Of a stretch of DNA of 64,000 nucleotides, positions 35,672-44,500 are shown one piece after another. The notes under the pieces are model-generated. The model made no database searches and was not told the DNA's origin. It worked only from the letters and a program-made list of their open reading frames with translations. Every line of letters starts with the position of its first letter. The stretch's first letter is position 1. The translations under genes were made by a program, and so were the position numbers. This DNA is from Streptomyces hawaiiensis (GTDB lineage: Bacteria > Actinomycetota > Actinomycetes > Streptomycetales > Streptomycetaceae), in the NCBI RefSeq assembly GCF_004803895.1, contig NZ_CP021978.1, positions 7,750,001-7,814,000 of the forward strand, written 5' to 3'.

Positions 35672-36583
35672 ATGACCAGCAACGAAACCGGCACCCACGG
35701 TGCCGTCCTGAAGGACACCCCGCCCGCCGGCGAGCGTCCCCTCGTCGAACTGCGCAACGCGGGCAAGGCGTACGGCAACATCCGGGCGCTGCACGGCGTC
35801 GACCTCACCGTCCACCCCGGCAAGGTGACCTGCGTCCTCGGCGACAACGGCGCCGGCAAGTCCACCCTCATCAAGATCATCTCGGGTCTGCACCAGCACA
35901 CCGAGGGCGAGTTCCTCGTCGACGGCGAACCGGTGCGGTTCTCCACCCCGCGCGAGGCCCTCGACAAGGGCATCGCCACGGTCTACCAGGACCTCGCGGT
36001 CGTCCCGCTGATGCCGGTGTGGCGCAACTTCTTCCTCGGCTCCGAGCTGACCAAGGGCCCCTGGCCCGTACGCCGTCTCGACATCGAGAAGATGAAGAAG
36101 ACAGCGGACGAAGAGCTGCGCAACATGGGCATCGTCCTGGACGACATGGAGCAGCCCATCGGCACGCTCTCCGGCGGCCAGCGCCAGTGCGTCGCCATCG
36201 CCCGCGCCGTCTACTTCGGCGCCCGCGTCCTCATCCTGGACGAGCCGACCGCCGCCCTCGGCGTCAAGCAGTCCGGTGTGGTGCTGAAGTACATCGCCGC
36301 CGCCCGCGAGAAGGGCCTGGGCGTCATCTTCATCACCCACAACCCGCACCACGCCTACATGGTCGGCGACCACTTCAGCGTGCTGCGCCTCGGCACCATG
36401 GAACTGTCCGCCTCCCGCAGCGACGTCAGCCTCGAAGAGCTGACCAACCACATGGCCGGCGGCACCGAACTCGCCTCTCTCAAGCACGAGTTGGCGCAGG
36501 TCCGCGGCGTCGACGTCGAGGAGCTCCCCGAGGAGGGGGACCTCACCGCTCCCGTAGCCACGTCTTCGGAAGGAAAGTCCTGA
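35672..36583 (+). CDS. Sugar ABC transporter ATP-binding protein (single-domain)
   Basis: A 303-residue ATPase. Walker A is GDNGAGKST at 57-65, the signature LSGGQ at 166-170, Walker B VLILDEP with Asp190/Glu191, and the switch His is in FITHNPHHAY. RbsA-type sugar ATPases usually contain two fused nucleotide-binding domains of about 500 residues; this one has a single domain, so it probably homodimerises. ATG 35672 has GGAGG upstream, 5 bases after the permease stop. A single base separates its stop from the next gene. Confidence 0.93.
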   Translation: MTSNETGTHGAVLKDTPPAGERPLVELRNAGKAYGNIRALHGVDLTVHPGKVTCVLGDNGAGKSTLIKIISGLHQHTEGEFLVDGEPVRFSTPREALDKGIATVYQDLAVVPLMPVWRNFFLGSELTKGPWPVRRLDIEKMKKTADEELRNMGIVLDDMEQPIGTLSGGQRQCVAIARAVYFGARVLILDEPTAALGVKQSGVVLKYIAAAREKGLGVIFITHNPHHAYMVGDHFSVLRLGTMELSASRSDVSLEELTNHMAGGTELASLKHELAQVRGVDVEELPEEGDLTAPVATSSEGKS

Positions 36584-36584
36584 C

Positions 36585-37487
36585 ATGGCCTTCGCGCTCG
36601 ACCGCATCCGGGTCGGCTCCGCCCCCGACTCCTGGGGCGTCTGGTTCCCCGACGACCCCCAGCAGGTGCCCTGGGAACGCTTCCTCGACGAGGTCACCGA
36701 GGCCGGCTACTCCTGGATCGAACTCGGCCCCTACGGCTACCTGCCCACCGACCCGGCCCGGCTCACCGACGAGGTGACCAAGCGGAACCTCAAGGTCTCC
36801 GCCGGCACGATCTTCTGCGGACTGCACCGCGGCCCCTCCGAGTGGGACTCCACGTGGGAGCAGGTCAGCCGGGTCGCCGCCCTCACCCAGGCCATGGACG
36901 CCAAGCACCTGGTCGTCATCCCGTCCTTCTGGCGGGACGACAAGACCGCCGAGATCCTGGAGCCGCCGGAGCTCACCACCGAGCAGTGGCGCCACCTCAC
37001 CACGGGCATGGAGCGCCTCGGCCGTGAGGTGAAGGACACCTACGGCCTGGACATCGTCGTCCACCCGCACGCCGACACCCACATCGACACCGAGGAGCAC
37101 GTCGAGCAGTTCCTCGACTCGACCGACTCCGACGCCGTCAACCTCTGCCTGGACACCGGGCACTACGCCTACTGCGGCGGCGACAGCGTCAAGCTGATCG
37201 AGACGTACGGCGAGCGCATCGGCTACCTCCACCTCAAGCAGGTCGACCCGGAGATCCTCGCCGACGTCGTCAAGAACGAGATCCCGTTCGGCCCGGCCGT
37301 CGCGCGCGGTGTGATGTGCGAACCGCCCGCCGGTGTCCCGGAGCTGGGCCCCGTCCTCACGGCGGCCCAGAAGCTGGGCGTGGACCTCTTCGCCATCGTC
37401 GAGCAGGACATGTACCCCTGCGAGCCGGACAAGCCGCTGCCGATCGCGGTGCGCACCCGCAAGTTCCTGAGGTCCTGCGGCGCCTGA
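36585..37487 (+). CDS. iolE: Inosose dehydratase-like sugar phosphate isomerase/epimerase (IolE type)
   Basis: A 300-residue AP-endonuclease-2-fold TIM barrel. The N-terminus VGSAPDSWGVWFPDD is characteristic of 2-keto-myo-inositol dehydratase. Metal ligands are expected in IELGPYG, VVHPHADTH, CLDTGHYAYCGGD and YLHLKQVDP. It would dehydrate 2-inosose to the substrate of IolD, completing the pathway with the dehydrogenase downstream. It lies 1 base after the ATPase gene and 18 bases before the dehydrogenase gene. Confidence 0.88.
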   Translation: MAFALDRIRVGSAPDSWGVWFPDDPQQVPWERFLDEVTEAGYSWIELGPYGYLPTDPARLTDEVTKRNLKVSAGTIFCGLHRGPSEWDSTWEQVSRVAALTQAMDAKHLVVIPSFWRDDKTAEILEPPELTTEQWRHLTTGMERLGREVKDTYGLDIVVHPHADTHIDTEEHVEQFLDSTDSDAVNLCLDTGHYAYCGGDSVKLIETYGERIGYLHLKQVDPEILADVVKNEIPFGPAVARGVMCEPPAGVPELGPVLTAAQKLGVDLFAIVEQDMYPCEPDKPLPIAVRTRKFLRSCGA

Positions 37488-37505
37488 CGACCCGAAAGGA
37501 CGGCC

Positions 37506-38525
37506 ATGACGGAGCGCGCCACTCTGGGAGTCGCGGTCATCGGTACCGGAAGGATGGGCGCCGACCACGTGCGCCGCATCCAACACGTCACCAGCGGGGC
37601 CCGGGTGGCGGCCGTCGTGGACGTCGAAGCGGAGCGCGCGAAGGCCGTCGCCGCCCGTGTCGACGGCTGCACCGCCTACACCGACCCGGCGGCCGCGATG
37701 GCGGCGGCCGACGTCGACGCCGTCCTGATCGCCTCCCCGGGCCCGGCCCACGAGGCCACCCTCCTCGCCGCCTTCGAGCACGATCTGCCCGTCCTGTGCG
37801 AGAAACCGCTCACCCCCGACGCGGCCTCCGCCCTGCGCGTCCTCGAAGCCGAACTGCGCCTCGGCCACCGCCGGGTCCAGGTCGGCTTCATGCGCCGCTA
37901 CGACCCCGAGTACGCGAAGCTGAAGGCCCTGCTGGCGACGGGCCAGCTGGGCCGTCCGCTGATGCTGCACAACCGGCACCGCAACGTCGCCAGCCCGCCC
38001 TTCTTCACCAGCTCCATGCTCATCAGCGACTCCGTCGCCCACGAGGCCGACGCGACCCGCTGGCTGCTGGGCCACGAGATCACGGCGGTCACGGTGCTGC
38101 GCCCCACCCCGTCGGCCAGTGCCCCGGACGCCCTGCAGGACCCCCAGTTCGTCGTCTTCGAGACCGACGGCGGCGCCCTCAGCGACGTCGAGATCTTCGT
38201 CAACTGCGGTTTCGGCTACCAGGTCCAGGCCGAAGTCGTCTGCGAACGCGGCACCGCCCGCATCGGCGACGGCCACGCCCTGGTCACCAACATGGCCGGC
38301 CGCTGGGGCGGCACCATCGCCCAGGACTGGACCGAACGCTTCGAGACGGCCTACGACCACGAGATCCAGACCTGGATCGACGCCACCCGCCGCGGCTGGA
38401 CCACCGGCCCGAGCACCTGGGACGGCTACGCGGCGGCGGCGGTGTGCGAGGCGGGGGTCCGGGCACTGAAGGACGGCGGCCGGGTGGAGGTCGACCTGGT
38501 GGAGAAGCCCGCGCTGTACGCGTGA
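37506..38525 (+). CDS. iolG: Gfo/Idh/MocA dehydrogenase, probable inositol 2-dehydrogenase
   Basis: A 339-residue NAD(P)-dependent oxidoreductase. The Rossmann motif VIGTGRMGADH is at 11-21, the catalytic Lys of the EKP motif in LCEKPLTPD, and the C-terminal-domain Asp/His in SVAHEADATRWLLG. Its place as the last gene of the importer-iolE operon and family similarity suggest oxidation of myo-inositol to 2-inosose. Three related genes lie nearby, so which one is the main IolG is uncertain. A strong hairpin begins at the stop codon. Confidence 0.88.
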   Translation: MTERATLGVAVIGTGRMGADHVRRIQHVTSGARVAAVVDVEAERAKAVAARVDGCTAYTDPAAAMAAADVDAVLIASPGPAHEATLLAAFEHDLPVLCEKPLTPDAASALRVLEAELRLGHRRVQVGFMRRYDPEYAKLKALLATGQLGRPLMLHNRHRNVASPPFFTSSMLISDSVAHEADATRWLLGHEITAVTVLRPTPSASAPDALQDPQFVVFETDGGALSDVEIFVNCGFGYQVQAEVVCERGTARIGDGHALVTNMAGRWGGTIAQDWTERFETAYDHEIQTWIDATRRGWTTGPSTWDGYAAAAVCEAGVRALKDGGRVEVDLVEKPALYA

Positions 38526-38559
38526 GACAGGGCCCGGGGCAGGTCCCCGGGCCCTGTCT
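38525..38559. terminator. Bidirectional terminator hairpin
   Basis: A perfect 15-bp stem (38525-38539 with 38545-38559) with a CAGGT loop lies between the convergent iolG-like gene and the minus-strand Gfo/Idh gene. It is very GC-rich and has short T-containing flanks. It probably terminates both transcripts. Confidence 0.88.
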
Positions 38560-38573
38560 GTCCGGCCGTGCGG

Positions 38574-39590
38574 TCAGATCGCGGTACGCGGCCGCGGCTC
38601 GAACCCGGCCCGCCGGTAACACGCGTCGATGAGCTCCATCGTCGTCACCGCGTCGTCCGCGTCCAGCGGCAGCGGCACGCCCTTCCGGACCCGGGCCGCG
38701 AACGCCTCCAGCTGGTACGTGTACGACGAGCGGGTCCCGAGATGCTCCGTGCGCTCGCCCTCCGCGGTGCGGATCACGAGCCGGTCGTCCAGTTGGGGCA
38801 GGACGAAGTTCGGGGCTGTCGCCTCGCCCCGTGAGCCGACGATCCTGATGCTCATGTCCAGGCCGTCGTGGGCCATGTGGCAGCGGGCGGAGCCTGTCGC
38901 GCCGTTGGGATACTCCACGTCGGCGTCGAGCCATTCGTCGACCCCGGGCGCGCCCGCGCGTTCACCGGCCCGGGCCCCGGTCAGGCGCGGGGCACCGCCC
39001 GCCCAGGGGGCGAGCATCCGCAGGGCGTGCAGGCTGTAGCAGCCGAGGTCCATCAGGGCGCCGCCGGCCAGCGGCAGCGACCAGCGCGGGTCCGTGTCCG
39101 GCGGCGCGGCGATGGCGACCATCGCCTCGACGTGCCGCAGTTCGCCCAGTTCGCCCGAGGCGAGCAGCTCGTGCAGGCGCCGGGTGACGGGGTGGAAGAG
39201 GTAGTGGAAGGCCTCCATGAAGACCGTCCCCGACTTCCCGGCGGCCTGCCGTACCTCCGCCGCCTCCTGCGCGTTGCTCGCCGACGGTTTCTCCGACAGC
39301 ACGTGCTTGCCGGCCGCGAGGGCGGCCAGGTTCCACGGGCCGTGCAGGCCGTTGGCGAGCGGGTTGTAGACGACGTCGACTTCGGGGTCGGCGATCAGCT
39401 CGGCGTACGAGCCCGCCACCCGCTCCACGCCGTGCCCGGCGGCGAACGCCTCGGCGCGGGCACGGTCGCGGGCGGCCACCGCGACGAGGCGGTGGCCGGT
39501 CGCCCGGGCCGGGCCGATCAGGGAGCGTTCGGTGATCCGCGCGGCTCCCAGCACACCTATGCGCAGGGGTTCCCGGCCCTTCTCGCTCAT
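38574..39590 (-). CDS. Gfo/Idh/MocA-family oxidoreductase
   Basis: A 338-residue NAD(P)-dependent dehydrogenase. The cofactor loop is VLGAARITERSL near residue 13, the EKP motif is in LSEKPSASNAQEA, and family residues occur in MEAFHYLFHPVTRRL and LMDLGCYSLHALRML. The subgroup resembles glucose-fructose oxidoreductase/trans-dihydrodiol dehydrogenase types. ATG 39590 overlaps the stop of the upstream dehydrogenase gene by 4 bases, so the two are co-translated. It is likely a second cyclitol- or sugar-oxidising enzyme; the substrate is unknown. Confidence 0.87.
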   Translation of the reverse strand: MSEKGREPLRIGVLGAARITERSLIGPARATGHRLVAVAARDRARAEAFAAGHGVERVAGSYAELIADPEVDVVYNPLANGLHGPWNLAALAAGKHVLSEKPSASNAQEAAEVRQAAGKSGTVFMEAFHYLFHPVTRRLHELLASGELGELRHVEAMVAIAAPPDTDPRWSLPLAGGALMDLGCYSLHALRMLAPWAGGAPRLTGARAGERAGAPGVDEWLDADVEYPNGATGSARCHMAHDGLDMSIRIVGSRGEATAPNFVLPQLDDRLVIRTAEGERTEHLGTRSSYTYQLEAFAARVRKGVPLPLDADDAVTTMELIDACYRRAGFEPRPRTAI

Positions 39591-40591
39591 GCCTGCCGTA
39601 CCTCCTCGATCGTCACGGGACGGTGCTCCCGCAGCGACAGCGTGCACGCGTCGGCGATCCAGCCCGCCTCCAGGGCGTCCTCGATCGTGCAGGGGGAGGG
39701 GCGGGTGCCGGCGACGACCTCGGTGAACGCGGTCAGTTCCGCCCGGTAGGCGTCGGTGAAGCGGTCCATGAAGAAGTCGTGCGGCGTGCCCGCCGGGAAG
39801 GTCACGCCCGGCTCGACCGAGCGCAGCGGCAGCTTGTCCTCCAGGCCGACGGCGATGGAGTCCGTAAAGCCGTGGATCTCCATGCGGACGTCGTAACCCC
39901 GCGCGTTGTGACGGGAGTTGGAGACCACAGCGAGGGTGCCGTCGTCGAGGGTGAGGATCGCGCCGGTGGTGTCGGCGTCGCCCGCCTCCTTGATGAAGTC
40001 GGCGCCGCGGTTGCCGCCCACGGCGTACACCTCGGTCACCTCGCGGCCGGTCACCCAGCGGATGATGTCGAAGTCGTGCACCGAGCAGTCGCGGAAGATG
40101 CCGCCGGAAGCGGCGATGTACGCGGCCGGCGGCGGCGCCGGGTCCAGCGTGGTCGAGCGGACCGTGTGCAGCGGGCCGAGCTCACCGCTGAGCACGGCGG
40201 CACGGGCGTTGACGAACCCGGCGTCGAAACGGCGGTTGTAGCCGATCTGGATCGGCACGTCCCGGCCGCGGACGGCCTTGAGCACCTCGACACCCTCGGC
40301 CATGGTCCTGGCGACGGGCTTCTCGCAGAAGACCGGGACCCCGGCCTCGACCCCGGCGAGGATCAGCGCGGGGTGGGCGTCGGTGGCGGCCGCGACGACG
40401 ATCCCGTCGACTCCGGCGGCCAGCAGCGCCTCCGGCGAGTCCACGACATCGGCCCCGAACCGCTCGGCCGCGGCCTTGGCGGCGTCCGCGAACGGGTCGG
40501 TGACGACCAGGGAGTCGACGGCGTCGAGTCCGGAGAGGGTCTCGGCGTGGAAGGCGCCGATGCGGCCGAGGCCGAGGATTCCGATACGCAT
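39587..40591 (-). CDS. iolG: Gfo/Idh/MocA dehydrogenase, inositol 2-dehydrogenase type
   Basis: A 334-residue protein. The Rossmann loop is LGLGRIGAFHAETL, the catalytic Lys in FCEKPVARTM, then QIGYNRRFDAGF and the SVHDFDIIRWVTGREV motif typical of inositol/scyllo-inositol dehydrogenases. ATG 40591 gives MRIGILG; a few extra upstream in-frame codons have no ribosome binding site. It is coupled to the following Gfo/Idh gene through ATGA. It is separated from the SDR gene upstream by a 140-base spacer holding an interspersed repeat. Confidence 0.87.
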   Translation of the reverse strand: MRIGILGLGRIGAFHAETLSGLDAVDSLVVTDPFADAAKAAAERFGADVVDSPEALLAAGVDGIVVAAATDAHPALILAGVEAGVPVFCEKPVARTMAEGVEVLKAVRGRDVPIQIGYNRRFDAGFVNARAAVLSGELGPLHTVRSTTLDPAPPPAAYIAASGGIFRDCSVHDFDIIRWVTGREVTEVYAVGGNRGADFIKEAGDADTTGAILTLDDGTLAVVSNSRHNARGYDVRMEIHGFTDSIAVGLEDKLPLRSVEPGVTFPAGTPHDFFMDRFTDAYRAELTAFTEVVAGTRPSPCTIEDALEAGWIADACTLSLREHRPVTIEEVRQA

Positions 40592-40629
40592 GAGTGTTGC
40601 TCCTAGCTGCAAACGGGGAGTGGTTCTAT

Positions 40630-40705
40630 GCCCTCAGGGGCGCGGGGCTGTCCTGATATGCGGCTCCGCCGCGTGGGCGCGACCAGCCACAACGGCGCCT
40701 CACAC
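40630..40705. repeat. Streptomyces interspersed intergenic repeat
   Basis: The spacer contains GGGGCGCGGGGCTGT, then a GCGG-CTCCG-CCGC hairpin, then GTGGGCGCGACCAGCCAC. I recognise this arrangement as a short sequence scattered through intergenic regions of many Streptomyces genomes. It may act as a transcription attenuator or RNA-stability element between the SDR and dehydrogenase genes. The identity rests on memory of the family, not on a search. Confidence 0.6.
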
Positions 40706-40731
40706 AACCGACGGCAAGGCGCGGCACATCC

Positions 40732-41508
40732 TTAGTCGAGTCCCCCCAGAACGTTCTGGTCCCAGTCGATGACCGACCCGGTGACCACCCCGGACCGGTC
40801 CGACAGCAGGAAGACCACGAAGTCGGCGATCTCGTCCGGCTGGCCCAGCTTGCCCATGGGCAGCTTCGCGGCGGCCTCCTCGCGCCAGTCGTCCCCGGCC
40901 CCGTGGAAGGCCTTCTGCGTGGCGTCCTCGCCCTCCGTCGCCGTCCAGCCGATGTTCAGGCCGTTGATCCGGACCCGGTCCCAGCGGTGGGCGTGCGCGG
41001 CGTTGCGGGTCAGGCCGATCAGCCCCGCCTTGGCGGCGACGTACGGCGCGAGGAACGGCTGCCCACCGTGGGCCGACGACGTGATGATGTTGACGATCGT
41101 GCCGGACTCCTCACGCCCCACCATGTCCGCCACCACCGCCTGCATCGCGAAGAACGGGCCCTTGAGGTTGATCCCGATGTGCTGGTCGAACAGCTCGGGC
41201 GTGGTGTCGAGCAGCGTCCCCCGGGAGGTCAGCCCGGCCGAGTTCACGAGGCAGTCGACCCGGCCGTACGTCTGCACGACGCGCGTCACGGACGCCTTCG
41301 CCTGCTCGGCGTCCGACAGGTCGGCCTGTACGTACAGGGCCTTGCCGCCGGCGGCGGTCAGCTCCCGCACCAGGGCCTCGCCCGGCTCGGGGCGCCGCCC
41401 GGTGACGGCGACGACCGCACCCTCGCGGACCGCGGCCCGCGCGATGGCCGCGCCGACCCCCTGGCTGCCGCCGTTGACCAGGACGACCTTGTCGTCGAGA
41501 AGTCCCAT
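40732..41508 (-). CDS. Short-chain dehydrogenase/reductase
   Basis: A 258-residue classical SDR. The cofactor loop is NGGSQGVGAAIARA, NSAG follows strand 4, the catalytic Ser is in NIITSSAHGG, and YVAAKAGLIGLTRN supplies the Tyr-x3-Lys pair. The C-terminus GSVIDWDQNVLGG is typical of sugar-oxidising SDRs of this group. Its start is 8 bases after the PhyH stop, so the two are co-transcribed. It probably oxidises a cyclitol or sugar; the specific substrate is unknown. Confidence 0.9.
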   Translation of the reverse strand: MGLLDDKVVLVNGGSQGVGAAIARAAVREGAVVAVTGRRPEPGEALVRELTAAGGKALYVQADLSDAEQAKASVTRVVQTYGRVDCLVNSAGLTSRGTLLDTTPELFDQHIGINLKGPFFAMQAVVADMVGREESGTIVNIITSSAHGGQPFLAPYVAAKAGLIGLTRNAAHAHRWDRVRINGLNIGWTATEGEDATQKAFHGAGDDWREEAAAKLPMGKLGQPDEIADFVVFLLSDRSGVVTGSVIDWDQNVLGGLD

Positions 41509-41516
41509 CGCGTTCC

Positions 41517-42674
41517 TCAGCTCTCTCGCCGTTCGGTACCGGCCCGCAGCTCCGCCCGGAGCGCTTCCGGCGTCCACTCCTCGCGCAGCGCCCGCCGCAT
41601 CAGATCCGCCTGGGAGGGCGGGGCCAGCCCGTCGACCGGCGGGTCGCTGTCGAGGTTGGTGGGAAAGGGGTAGCCCTCGGCGCTCGCCGCGACCACGTGA
41701 TCCAGCCACGCCTGGTCGGCGCCTTCGGCCTTGCGCCTGAGGAGAGCCGGGTACACGGCGTTGGCCACCGCCTCACGGTCCACCGTCTCCATCGCCCGGC
41801 CGAACGCGGACGACACCTGGAGCAGGTTGGCCATGCGCCGGATGTCCGCCGAGCGGTTGGTGCCGGCCGCGTGGAAGAGGGCCGGGTTGAAGAACACGGC
41901 GTCGCCCTTGGCGAGCGGCAACTGCACCTGGTGCGTCTCGAAGTACGCCCGGAACTCCGGCAGCCGCCAGGCGAGATAGCCCGGCGGGTACTTCTGCGAG
42001 TGCGGCAGGTACATCGTCGGCCCGGACTCCACCGGCATGTCGCAGTGCGCGACCGCGCCCTGGAGCGTCAGCACGGGGGAGAGGCGGTGCACGTGCGCCG
42101 GGTAGGCGGCGGCGACCTCGTTCGTCAGGAAGCCCAGGTGGTAGTCGCGGTGCACGCTCTGCGCGGCGCCGCCCGGGTTGACCACGTTGAGCTGGGAGGT
42201 GACCTGGTAGCCCGGGCCCAGCCAGGCGGTGGCCACCAGGGCCAGGATCTCGTTCGCGTAGTAGTCGGCGAACGCCTCCGGGTCGTACAGGGCCGCCTTC
42301 TCCAGCGCGTTCCACACCCGGTCGTTGGCGCCCGGCGCGGCGAAGTGGTCACCGGCCGCCGCACCCGAGGCGCGCTGCTCGGCGATCAGCGCCTCGAACA
42401 CGCCGGTGGCCCGGTCCACGACCTGAGGGTCGGGAAAGGCGCCGCGGAAGACCACGATGCCGGGCCCGTCGGCGAGCGCCCGCACCAGCTCGGCCTGGAC
42501 CACCCGGTCGCCTTCGAGCAGGCCGCAGTCGTAGACGGGCACGTTCCGCTCCACGGCGGAGGCGTGCGGATAGTCGGCGGGGTCGGTGGCCTGCTCGACC
42601 AGCGCGCGGAACGCGTCGAGATCGCAGTCCTGCTCGGACAGCCAGGCACGGTGGTGGACGGAAGTGAAGGACAT
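41517..42674 (-). CDS. Phytanoyl-CoA dioxygenase (PhyH)-family oxygenase
   Basis: A 385-residue Fe(II)/2-oxoglutarate-dependent dioxygenase. The iron ligands are expected in SVHRDYHLGF (HxD) and in a distal His of NPALFHAAGTNRSADIRR, whose Arg would bind 2-oxoglutarate. It is longer than the typical PhyH core (about 300) but the core is intact. It is first in a leftward cluster (PhyH, SDR, two Gfo/Idh) and divergent from a LacI regulator. I infer hydroxylation or demethylation of a cyclitol ether or similar small molecule feeding the inositol pathway. Confidence 0.85.
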   Translation of the reverse strand: MSFTSVHHRAWLSEQDCDLDAFRALVEQATDPADYPHASAVERNVPVYDCGLLEGDRVVQAELVRALADGPGIVVFRGAFPDPQVVDRATGVFEALIAEQRASGAAAGDHFAAPGANDRVWNALEKAALYDPEAFADYYANEILALVATAWLGPGYQVTSQLNVVNPGGAAQSVHRDYHLGFLTNEVAAAYPAHVHRLSPVLTLQGAVAHCDMPVESGPTMYLPHSQKYPPGYLAWRLPEFRAYFETHQVQLPLAKGDAVFFNPALFHAAGTNRSADIRRMANLLQVSSAFGRAMETVDREAVANAVYPALLRRKAEGADQAWLDHVVAASAEGYPFPTNLDSDPPVDGLAPPSQADLMRRALREEWTPEALRAELRAGTERRES

Positions 42675-42719
42675 CGTCGTCCCTTCGGGGTCACGGAGCG
42701 ACGCAGCCCTGTCATTCTT

Positions 42720-42731
42720 GTCAGTACAAAC
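42720..42731. promoter_or_regulatory. Candidate operator shared with the iol control region
   Basis: In the 108-base divergent spacer between the PhyH and LacI genes, the minus strand reads GTTTGTACTGAC at 42731-42720. This matches GTTTGTACTTAC at 33369-33380 at 11 of 12 positions. A palindromic TTGT-CAGT-ACAA core spans 42718-42729. The match links the two divergent promoters to one regulator, either the GntR or this LacI protein. Confidence 0.5.
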
Positions 42732-42782
42732 CCCTCGAACAACCAGCAGCGAGCCATCAAAAACCCCTCAAGGAGCCGGCGC

Positions 42783-43814
42783 ATGGGCCACCCGTTCCCG
42801 ATCCGGGAGATCGCACGCCAGGCGGGCCTGAGCGAGGCGACCGTCGACCGGGTGCTCAACGGCAGGGGAGGCGTGCGCGAGAGCACCGCACGGGAGGTCC
42901 GTCAGGCCATCGCCGATCTCGACCGGCAGCGCACACAGGTCCGGCTCGTCGGCCGGACGTTCATGGTCGACATCGTGATGCAGGCACCCGAACGGTTCAC
43001 CACGGCGATCCGCGCCGCCCTGGAGGCCGAGCTGCCGTCCCTGCATCCGGCGGTGCTGCGCTCCCGCTTCCACTTCCGCGAGACCGGCCCGGGCGGGGAA
43101 CTGGTGCGGATCCTGGACCGGATCGCCCGGCGCGGCTCACAGGGCGTGATCCTCAAGGCCCCGGACGTCCCCGAGGTCACCGCCGCGGTCGGCCGGCTCG
43201 AAGCCGCCGGCGTGCCGGTCGTGACGCTGGTGACCGACCTGCCCGCCAGCGCCCGGCTCGCCTACGTCGGCATAGACGACCGGGCGGCGGGCGCGACGGC
43301 CGCCTACCTGATGGGCCAGTGGCTGGGGGAGCGCCCGGGCAACATCCTCACCAGCCTCAGCAGCGGCTTCTTCCGCAACGAGGAGGAGCGCGAGATGGGC
43401 TTCCGCAGCGCGATGCGCGCCCGGTACCCCGCGCGCACGCTGGTCGAGATCGCCGAGGGACAGGGCCTGGACGCCACCCAGTACGACCTCGTCCGGGCCG
43501 CTCTGGAACGCGACCCGGACATCCGCGCGGTGTACTCGATCGGCGGCGGCAACATCGCCACGCTGCGGGCCTTCGACGACCTCGGCCGCGACTGCGCGGT
43601 GTTCGTCGCGCACGACCTCGACCACGACAACACCCGCCTGCTGCGCGAGCACCGCCTGTCCGCCGTGCTCCACCACGACCTCCGCCAGGACGTGCGCGAG
43701 GCCTGCCACACCGTCATGCGCGCCCACGGCGCCCTTCCACCCGCCGGCCCGACCCTGCCGTCGGCGATCCAGGTGGTGACGCCGTACAACATGCCGCCGC
43801 AGGCGGCCGTGTGA
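42783..43814 (+). CDS. LacI-family transcriptional regulator (CebR/inositol-type)
   Basis: A 343-residue LacI regulator. The helix-turn-helix with hinge occupies about 1-60 (IREIARQAGLSEATVDRVLNGRGGVRESTA), with the unusual recognition segment SEATVDRVLN also seen in inositol and rhizopine regulators. The periplasmic-binding-like domain follows, with GIDDRAAGATAAYLMGQWL and IGGGNIATLRAFDD. ATG 42783 has AAGGAG 7-12 bases upstream. It is divergent from the PhyH-SDR-Gfo/Idh cluster and is probably its repressor. Confidence 0.9.
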   Translation: MGHPFPIREIARQAGLSEATVDRVLNGRGGVRESTAREVRQAIADLDRQRTQVRLVGRTFMVDIVMQAPERFTTAIRAALEAELPSLHPAVLRSRFHFRETGPGGELVRILDRIARRGSQGVILKAPDVPEVTAAVGRLEAAGVPVVTLVTDLPASARLAYVGIDDRAAGATAAYLMGQWLGERPGNILTSLSSGFFRNEEEREMGFRSAMRARYPARTLVEIAEGQGLDATQYDLVRAALERDPDIRAVYSIGGGNIATLRAFDDLGRDCAVFVAHDLDHDNTRLLREHRLSAVLHHDLRQDVREACHTVMRAHGALPPAGPTLPSAIQVVTPYNMPPQAAV

Positions 43815-43878
43815 TCCGGGCGGCACGACCGGGCGTGGATCGAAAGGTGGAGCTTGCGCTGCCCCTACCGTCGGGCCC

Positions 43879-44490
43879 ATGTGGACCTCACGCCCGGACG
43901 GCGGGCCGGACCGGTTGCTGACGCTCGCCGACGGCGTGTTCGCCATCGCCATCACGCTGCTCGTCCTGGACCTCTACGTGCCGCGGGGCCTGGAGCCCGA
44001 CCAGTACCGGGAGGCCCTGCGCCGGGTGCTCCCCGACCTCGGGGCCTACGCGCTCAGCGTCGCGGTGCTCGGCAGCTACTGGCGCGACCACCGCAGGATC
44101 TTCCGCGGGGTGCGGGAGGTCGACGGACAGGTGACCAGCCTCTCCGTCCTCGGCCTCGGCGTCGCGGCGCTGGTGCCGTTCCCGACCCGGCTGCTCGCCG
44201 AGTACGGCGACCGGCCGGTGTCGGTCGCCGTCTACGCGGGGGCCGTCGCCGCGCTCGGCGCCTGCCATCTGGCGGTGGCCGCCGTCCTGGCCAAACGCCC
44301 CTGGCTGCGCCACGACACGCCCACCGAGGCGACGACCCCGCTCTACCTGCTCGACAGTGCCACCATCGTGGTGGTCTTCCTCGTCACCGTCCCGCTCGTC
44401 TTCGTGACCGGCCCCTGGATCATGTGGCTGTGGCTGGTCCTCGTCCCGACGAAGGCCTACCTGGGGCGGCGGCTCCAGGCCACGAGCTGA
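43879..44490 (+). CDS. TMEM175/DUF1211-family membrane protein
   Basis: A 203-residue protein with about six transmembrane helices. Helix 1 carries RLLTLADGVFAIAITLLVLDL, matching the selectivity motif region (RxxxFSDG...) of bacterial TMEM175 potassium channels, with Leu-Ala replacing Phe-Ser. It is preceded by the LacI gene in the same direction with a 64-base gap and is probably independent. Potassium channel activity is inferred from family only. Confidence 0.85.
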   Translation: MWTSRPDGGPDRLLTLADGVFAIAITLLVLDLYVPRGLEPDQYREALRRVLPDLGAYALSVAVLGSYWRDHRRIFRGVREVDGQVTSLSVLGLGVAALVPFPTRLLAEYGDRPVSVAVYAGAVAALGACHLAVAAVLAKRPWLRHDTPTEATTPLYLLDSATIVVVFLVTVPLVFVTGPWIMWLWLVLVPTKAYLGRRLQATS

Positions 44491-44500
44491 GGCAGCCGCA

